Below, one piece after another: positions 58,361 through 64,000 of a stretch of 64,000 nucleotides of DNA; the first letter of the stretch is position 1; each line of letters starts with the position of its first letter. The translations under genes were made by a program, and so were the position numbers. The notes below the pieces were generated by a model, which searched no databases, was not told the DNA's origin, and saw only the letters and a program-made list of their open reading frames with translations. Source of the stretch: Citrus sinensis (Eukaryota > Streptophyta > Magnoliopsida > Sapindales > Rutaceae); the NCBI RefSeq assembly GCF_022201045.2, contig NC_068556.1, positions 1,838,001 through 1,902,000 of the forward strand. Reading direction: 5' to 3'.

Positions 58361-59932
58361 ACTCAATGATGATGTGTGCCAATTTGAAGAGGAAGCAACA
58401 ATAAAGCGGGAGCGAGTCACCTGTTGCAGGCCGCGGCTGTCACGTCGCTTGGTGGTCAACAATGCATGCAGGCCCACGTGAACTGTGAACGCGCGTTTTA
58501 TTTCCCCGAATCTAAGCACCGGGTCCGGACATCAGTCCGCATTTCAATCCTCTCTATATTCCTTTCTTGCTTCACCATTACAGTAACTTTTCTCATCACT
58601 GTAACGGACCCGATCAAGGATGGGATTATTGAAGGTTGGTAAATTAAAAGAAAAATCAAATTTTATTCATTTATTACTATTAAAAAATACATGCTAAGAT
58701 ATTTTTAAAAATTTAAAAGAGAATCCTAACCCGAAAGGGATATAGATTCTTAACTTAACATTTTAAGGAAAAAAAATATTAACTTTCTTTAATTGTCCAG
58801 CCATTAAGAGAATTTTAATTAACTTTTAAAAATACGTTCTTTTTTTTTCCTTTCATTTTAAAGATATGTGTGTAAGAAGATATTAAAATGAATTTGTCTT
58901 TTAATGAATGACTGATGGAATCAAAGTTCGTTATGAGATGATAGACTCTTAAAACTTCCACGCAACGCAACTCGTGTATATTTTTGCTATTTATTTAGAA
59001 ATTTGCATCTAATGTGTAGACATTAAAATTTTTGGATTTTTTTTCCCCAAAATTACATACTAACCTATTAATTAGCTTATCAAAATTGTCAACACAAATA
59101 AAGAAAACAAAGCAGTAATAACATCTACATCCCTAATATCTAACAAAATCATAAAGAAAAATATAATACATAAAGAAAAATATAATATACAATTTCTTTT
59201 AACGCGAGCACTTTTCAGGTCTTAATTCTCAAGATTCGTGTTTTTATATCACATCTTCTAAAAACACATGTTAGAAAAAAAATCAATTAATAAATTATTA
59301 CATCTATTTGATAGTTTCATTAGTCTATTTAAAGATAAAATTGTTTCAAAATTTTCTAAAAGTATAACCATCTAATTATTAAATTTATCAACATGGCAAT
59401 ACACATGAAAAATGTAGTTTATAAATTTCATTTCAAATTGATGTTTGTCAACTCTCATGTAATCAAATTTCATACAAAAAATTATTTTGGAAGAGGAAAA
59501 CAAATGATTCAACTATTAGATCCTTGAAATCGACTTATTTAGAGATGTATAAGTTTTTAATTTTAAAAAGTACAAGGACCAAAATCATTAACCCGACAAT
59601 GGCGATGCGCATGAATAAAATGTAAAGAGTATCTATATTTTATAGTTTCAGTAAAAGAAAGGGGAACTGGAAGTTAATATCCAAGGCAACAGAAAGGCCC
59701 AAGAGCAAAGCCCATCTCATTACACAGCAGAGGGAGCCAATAAAAAACCTGCCAAACTCTTTAACAGGTTTTGTCCAAAACGCCATCAAACTCCTCCAAA
59801 TCTCATCTCAAACTCAAATCTCATTCACCGTAAAACACAAACGCCACCACCTCTCTTTCTCTTTCTGTCTCTTCTTATTCGCTTATCCTTCACACTCGCG
59901 CCTGCCTATCCTACGCACCCTCCGCCGTAACC

Positions 59933-59963
59933 ACCTCCACCACCACCACCACCACCACCACCG
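59933..59963 (+). repeat. (CCA)n microsatellite in the 5' leader
   Basis: About ten CCA/CAC triplets end seven bases before the translocator ATG, in a pyrimidine-rich leader. Length variation here could influence translation, which is inference only. Confidence 0.75.
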
Positions 59964-59969
59964 ACCGGA

Positions 59970-61025
59970 ATGGGCAAGGGTGGCTCACTCAGCGATGGCG
60001 TCATCAAAAAGATCCTCCTGTCCTACACGTACGTGGCCATTTGGATCTTCCTCTCCTTCACCGTCATCGTTTACAACAAATACATCCTCGACAAAAAGAT
60101 GTACAATTGGCCTTTCCCCATCTCTCTAACGATGATCCACATGTCCTTTTGCGCCACCCTCGCTTTCCTCCTCATCAAAGTCTTCAAATTCGTCGAACCC
60201 GTCACCATGTCTCGCGATCTCTACTTCTCCTCCGTCGTCCCCATCGGCGCTTTGTATTCCCTCAGCCTCTGGCTCTCCAACTCCGCTTACATTTACCTCT
60301 CCGTCTCCTTTATCCAAATGCTCAAAGCCCTTATGCCCGTCGCCGTCTACTCTATCGGGGTCATGTTTAAAAAGGAGTCCTTTAAGAGTGACACTATGTG
60401 TAACATGGTCTCGATCTCCGTCGGCGTCGCCATTGCCGCTTACGGGGAGGCCAAATTTGACTCCTGGGGAGTCGTCTTGCAACTGGGTGCCGTCGCTTTT
60501 GAGGCGACGAGGTTGGTAATGATTCAAATCTTGCTTACATCTAAAGGGATCACTTTGAATCCTATTACGTCTTTGTATTATGTTGCCCCTTGTTGTTTGG
60601 TTTTCTTGCTTGTGCCTTGGATCTTTGTGGAGTTGCCCATTTTGAGGGAGACGTCGAGTTTCCATTTTGATTTCGTGATCTTCGGAACTAATTCGCTTTG
60701 TGCCTTTGCTTTGAATCTTGCCGTGTTCTTGCTTGTTGGGAAGACCTCTGCTTTGACTATGAATGTGGCTGGTGTGGTTAAGGATTGGTTGTTGATCGCC
60801 TTTTCGTGGTCCGTGATTAAGGACACTGTCACCCCCATTAATCTGTTTGGATATGGTCTTGCCTTTTTGGGTGTTGCGTATTACAATCACTCGAAATTGC
60901 AGGCATTGAAGGCTAAGGAGGCGCAGAAGAAGGCTCAACAGGCTGATGAGGAATCTGGGAAGTTGTTGGAGGAGAGGGATGGTGAAGGAGGTGGATCGAC
61001 CAAGAGGAATGAATCTCAGGATTAA
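59970..61025 (+). CDS. Probable sugar phosphate/phosphate translocator (At2g25520-like, TPT/NST superfamily)
   Basis: Intronless gene of 351 residues for a multi-pass carrier of the nucleotide-sugar/triose-phosphate translocator superfamily, KV/A/G subfamily, usually in Golgi or other endomembranes; the substrate is not established. It starts [14 protein letters not shown] and runs through about ten hydrophobic segments. Family hallmarks are [35 protein letters not shown], the [10 protein letters not shown] segment, [13 protein letters not shown], and [17 protein letters not shown] near the C-terminus. A charged, lysine/glutamate-rich cytosolic tail ends ESQD. The length and ends match Arabidopsis At2g25520, At4g32390, At5g11230 and At5g25400. 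The 5' half is markedly GC-richer than the surroundings. Confidence 0.93.
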   Translation: MGKGGSLSDGVIKKILLSYTYVAIWIFLSFTVIVYNKYILDKKMYNWPFPISLTMIHMSFCATLAFLLIKVFKFVEPVTMSRDLYFSSVVPIGALYSLSLWLSNSAYIYLSVSFIQMLKALMPVAVYSIGVMFKKESFKSDTMCNMVSISVGVAIAAYGEAKFDSWGVVLQLGAVAFEATRLVMIQILLTSKGITLNPITSLYYVAPCCLVFLLVPWIFVELPILRETSSFHFDFVIFGTNSLCAFALNLAVFLLVGKTSALTMNVAGVVKDWLLIAFSWSVIKDTVTPINLFGYGLAFLGVAYYNHSKLQALKAKEAQKKAQQADEESGKLLEERDGEGGGSTKRNESQD

Positions 61026-63434
61026 TTGAGGGTTAATTTAGGAAATCCATTCAAAAGAATCAACTATGATGAAAATAAGAGTGTATGCAAGAGGTGGATG
61101 ATGAAGAAAAGGGTTTCGATTTTGGGCAAAGAAACTGAGGGCATTGGTTTCTTTCTGCTCATTGGATGCATTTTTTGGGTTTGTTATGCTGCTCTTAGGT
61201 TTCAGTTTCAATTTCGTATGCTAGTTATTATTCCCGTTGCTTTATAGTTATAGGGATTTGAGATTCATGTCTTGTTGCTAAGGTGCCAATCCATGTATGT
61301 TACTGAGTGAGAGTTTCAAATACCCTGTATCTTTTTGTCGTCTTCTTGCTCTTTCATTTTAACTATTTATGTGTTTGTAGGTGCTACTTCTTTCATTGAT
61401 GGAGTTTTAATGCTTATTTATTCATATTTATGTTTCTGTTCTCTCTTGTTATTTTTTTCTATGGTTATGAATTAGGCGTATTTGTTTTGTTGGTGAATCT
61501 TTATATGATTTGATGAGTTTTAAAAGCTAAATTTTATTGCTCTAATCAATCCTCATTAGGCTTATATGCTGGAGTGATTCATCTCCTACATTGTGTTGAA
61601 ATCTTTGTATTTCACCACAAAGATGCATGCCAGATTCAGAGTATGTTTTTAGTGCTGTTGTGCATCCTAGATGTCTAGAGGGTCACCAACTAGATTCCAT
61701 TACCCTTGAGAACATCTGCATTGTTTATTTTATAACTATTGCCATAGCAAGGAAACTGAGAGTAGATCGATCCAGGCTGCCAACTTAGTTCAATCAAACA
61801 TGCACTCAGTTTAGTCCAGCCAGTCCTTAGTTTCTTACCATTATTTTGATTTCTCTTTGTGCCATAATATCCTTAATCCAGCTGATCCAGAGCTTATGTA
61901 TAATTCAGATGCTCTTCTAATTATGAACTATCACTTAGATTTCTTCACATTTGTTGGTTCAGCAGACTGACTGAATTAGGGAGGTTTCAATTGAGGACAC
62001 TCGCAAACCTGTCACTTAGTGCAGCTGTCCTACTCGGCTAATCAGCTGGCTGATTTGCTTTTAGCACTAACTTATCTGTACTATGATCTTTCTTTAACCC
62101 AATCTCTAAGCTATATTAGGATACTTGAAACAGAGCGATAAAGGATATACTCCCAAGCTAAAATTGATTTTAGCCCCAAATGTACTCGGCTGGCGTTTCC
62201 TTCCCCATTTTTTTTTTCAATAAGAAACATTTTCTTCCCAAGTTGTGATACTAGAGAAACCCTAATTTACAGTAATTGTAATCAAGTAGTCATTTTCAAG
62301 TTATTCTTATTTATCCTGGATTTAGTTAAGAATCCCTGCCGGCAGAGAAATTGAAAGGATGCCAATGTTGTTTATGAGACCTGGGATTCCTTCTCCTGGT
62401 CTCGTCTCCCGTGCTTACCATCAGCAAAATCCTTATACCTTTGTATTTGTATTTAATTTCTTGATTGTCAAACTCTTTAACAATGTTATTTATCTTTGAT
62501 AATAAAAGCATGCAGAACTTTTAGCTAAGAAGCCAAACTATAATGATTTATCAGTGGTCCTTAGTCCTTCCTACTCTGGACCAGGATGCTTCTATGTAGG
62601 TGGTCTATTCATCCAGCCTCATTGTCATCCTCAAAATGCTTTTGATGTTGTCAGAACCTTGGGCGATGATGCAGATGCCCTTAAGAGGGACATGGGCCCT
62701 CAGCAATCGAACTACACAGATCTAATCTTGGTTGTCGAATTCTTTTGCAATTGCCTCTATGTTGAGAGGAACAATGAAGGCTTGCAATGTAGTAGATGAA
62801 ATACTAAGACTGCCGTGGTCCAATTGATTTCACAAAAAACATCTGATGAAGCCACTTCATCTATGGGGAGTGAACCGTGTCCATGTGGCTTTCCATTTGT
62901 AATAGCGAGGTCAGTGTGAGGTGATAATGACAATAGTGACCGTGGAGATGCACTTCGGTTCTTTCCGATTGGTCTTGCTGTAACTTTCATGTAGCATTAG
63001 GTAATATGAAAATCTCCAAGATTGAACTTGTTCAATTGCTCCAAGTTGGGCTGGGCATTTCCGAGTGGGGCGCTTCACGTTTCTCCTTCAATGCAAGATT
63101 TGATTATTTGTAAGAAATATTTCTGATGGGCCATTAAAATCAGTAGCTGTCAGTTCTTTTAAACCTTGGGCACTTTTTTTATTTTGAACTTTTTTTCTTC
63201 AACCCTTGGGCACATACTATAATACAATGAGCAAAGTAATAAATTATAAAAAAAAAGAACAGAATTGATATCACAATACGATGGTAGGCTATGAATAAAA
63301 ATTACACTACCGTACTATGTAATTTTCTTTCCGCACTTCTAATTTTACATTATTTATGAAAATTGCAATAAAAGAAGAATCACACCAATATATCACTCCT
63401 TAACCTGAATTTGGCGTGCATGGAGTATCAGAAG
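61026..63434. other. Translocator 3' region and intergenic DNA
   Basis: Probably the 3' untranslated region for the first few hundred bases, then unassigned sequence. A short open stretch at 62554-62799 has no recognisable domain. Confidence 0.5.
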
Positions 63435-63967
63435 CTAGAGCTTCTCTTCAACTGAAGAACCTTTGACTATAATCTCCATTTCTGGAACCTGTTTAGCTTT
63501 TTTCCTCTTGTACCATGAAGCACAAAGCAGAAACAATCCAAAATTAATGAAGCTTAATGCAGCTAAAAGCCCATAGAAACAATCAAGTCTCCCTTTGTTT
63601 ATATTCTCTCCTACCCAACCATGTTTACCATTGCTTCCAGTTGCAGCCTTCACAATGGAAACTAAAAGGCTGCTGAAAAAGAACCCAAGTGAGAGTGTTG
63701 TGAGGAACAGACCGGTGCTCATTGTTTTCATTCCTTTAGGTGACTGAGTGATGAAGAAATCTAGCTGCCCAGTGTACATAAATCCTTCTCCAGAACCCAC
63801 CAAGAAAAATTGTGGGATCAAATAGAAAACTGAGATGGGTAAAGTTGTTCCTGTTGTGCCATTAGCTTTCGCGACTGCCAGACGTTTCACCTCTACTACT
63901 GACGCTGATGCCATTCCTAATGCTGACAAGAAGAGGCCTATGGCTATCAATTGCAGATTGCTAAATC
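63435..63967 (-). CDS. NRT1/PTR family (NPF) transporter, C-terminal exon
   Basis: The last exon of a proton-coupled nitrate/peptide-type transporter of the NPF family (major facilitator fold, plasma or vacuolar membrane). The acceptor CACACAG precedes the exon at 63967 on the reverse strand. About 176 residues hold the last membrane helices: IAIGLFLSALGMASASVVE, PISVFYLIPQFFLVGSGEGF, YTGQLDFFITQSPKGMKTMS, TGLFLTTLSLGFFFSSLLVS and DCFYGLLAALSFINFGLFLL. The short cytosolic tail ends SSVEEKL. PQFFLVGSGE and SPKGMKTMSTGLF are NPF signatures. Wording is closest to NPF6-type nitrate transporters, but the subfamily is not certain from this part alone. The gene continues beyond the window. Confidence 0.92.
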
Positions 63968-64000
63968 CTGTGTGACATATGAATGGATTAGTTTATGCAA

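Larger units (their letters stand above)
53217..59932. other. Long gene-poor AT-rich region
   Basis: No gene supported over 6.7 kb. Possible transposon remnants include the element near 54255 (listed separately). 58257-58320 holds two copies of a 31-bp AT unit. (AAT)n lies at about 58336-58360. A GC-richer island at 58385-58640 includes a CACGTG G-box near 58473. The last few hundred bases before 59932 are pyrimidine-rich leader and promoter of the next gene. Confidence 0.5.

Noticed and set aside
60126-60938. A 270-codon open frame antisense to the sugar-phosphate translocator
   Set aside because: It lies entirely opposite a conserved coding sequence with skewed codon use, and its hydrophilic translation resembles no family. 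It is a by-product of the sense gene.
62554-62799. An 81-codon forward frame downstream of the translocator
   Set aside because: No domain or family resemblance. Could be a spliced fragment, but nothing supports it.

Overview
The window is nuclear DNA of a flowering plant, most likely a eudicot tree. The gene set resembles Citrus and its relatives, but the species is not proven here. It is AT-rich, its genes have spliceosomal introns, and it carries plant transposon families (Ty1/copia, Ty3/gypsy, hAT, Tourist-like and other inverted-repeat elements). No prokaryotic or organellar gene organisation is seen.

Layout. 1-547 (+): last exons of the DEAD-box mRNA-export helicase UAP56. 3076-6035 (+): a nine-exon polygalacturonase with all catalytic motifs, whose start codon cannot be placed. 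7 kb to 49 kb: a decaying cluster of L-type (legume) lectin genes. These are short secreted lectins of two exons, with one intron at the same place inside the lectin domain, built on the extracellular half of a lectin receptor kinase. Three copies look intact (16690-18088, 34339-35669, 43752-44805). Four are pseudogenes (7012-8257, 12971-14179, reverse 26765-27844, 28593-29621). Two are small relics (19305-19444, 23595-23688), and one lectin-type promoter stands without a gene (about 9559-9645). The full-length relative, a lectin receptor kinase with transmembrane segment and kinase domain, closes the cluster at 46438-49017 and is itself a pseudogene.

Mobile DNA has shaped this cluster. A 5.76-kb Ty3/gypsy element (37875-43637) with nearly identical LTRs and a TACCG target duplication sits 35 bp upstream of the TATA box of the lectin gene at 43752. 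A Tourist-like MITE with TTA duplications interrupts an exon of the reverse-strand lectin pseudogene. Two hAT-type elements with perfect 8-bp duplications lie at 29727-30439 and 32379-33349. A copia 3' end with its LTR lies at 8563-9440, a probable solo LTR at 23689-24043, and several inverted-repeat elements are scattered elsewhere.

Right flank. 49262-49333 (-): tRNA-Gly(UCC). 49989-53216 (+): an intact eleven-exon LysM receptor-like kinase of the LYK3 type, whose first intron appears to be GC-AG. 53.2-59.9 kb: long gene-poor AT-rich DNA. 59970-61025 (+): an intronless sugar-phosphate/phosphate translocator-like carrier. 63435-63967 (-): last exon of an NRT1/PTR (NPF) transporter.

The polygalacturonase, the lectins and lectin kinase, and the LysM kinase all belong to cell-wall or surface-sensing families, so the left and centre of the window is plausibly an environment-response region. 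The helicase, translocator and NPF genes look like ordinary single-copy genes at the edges.
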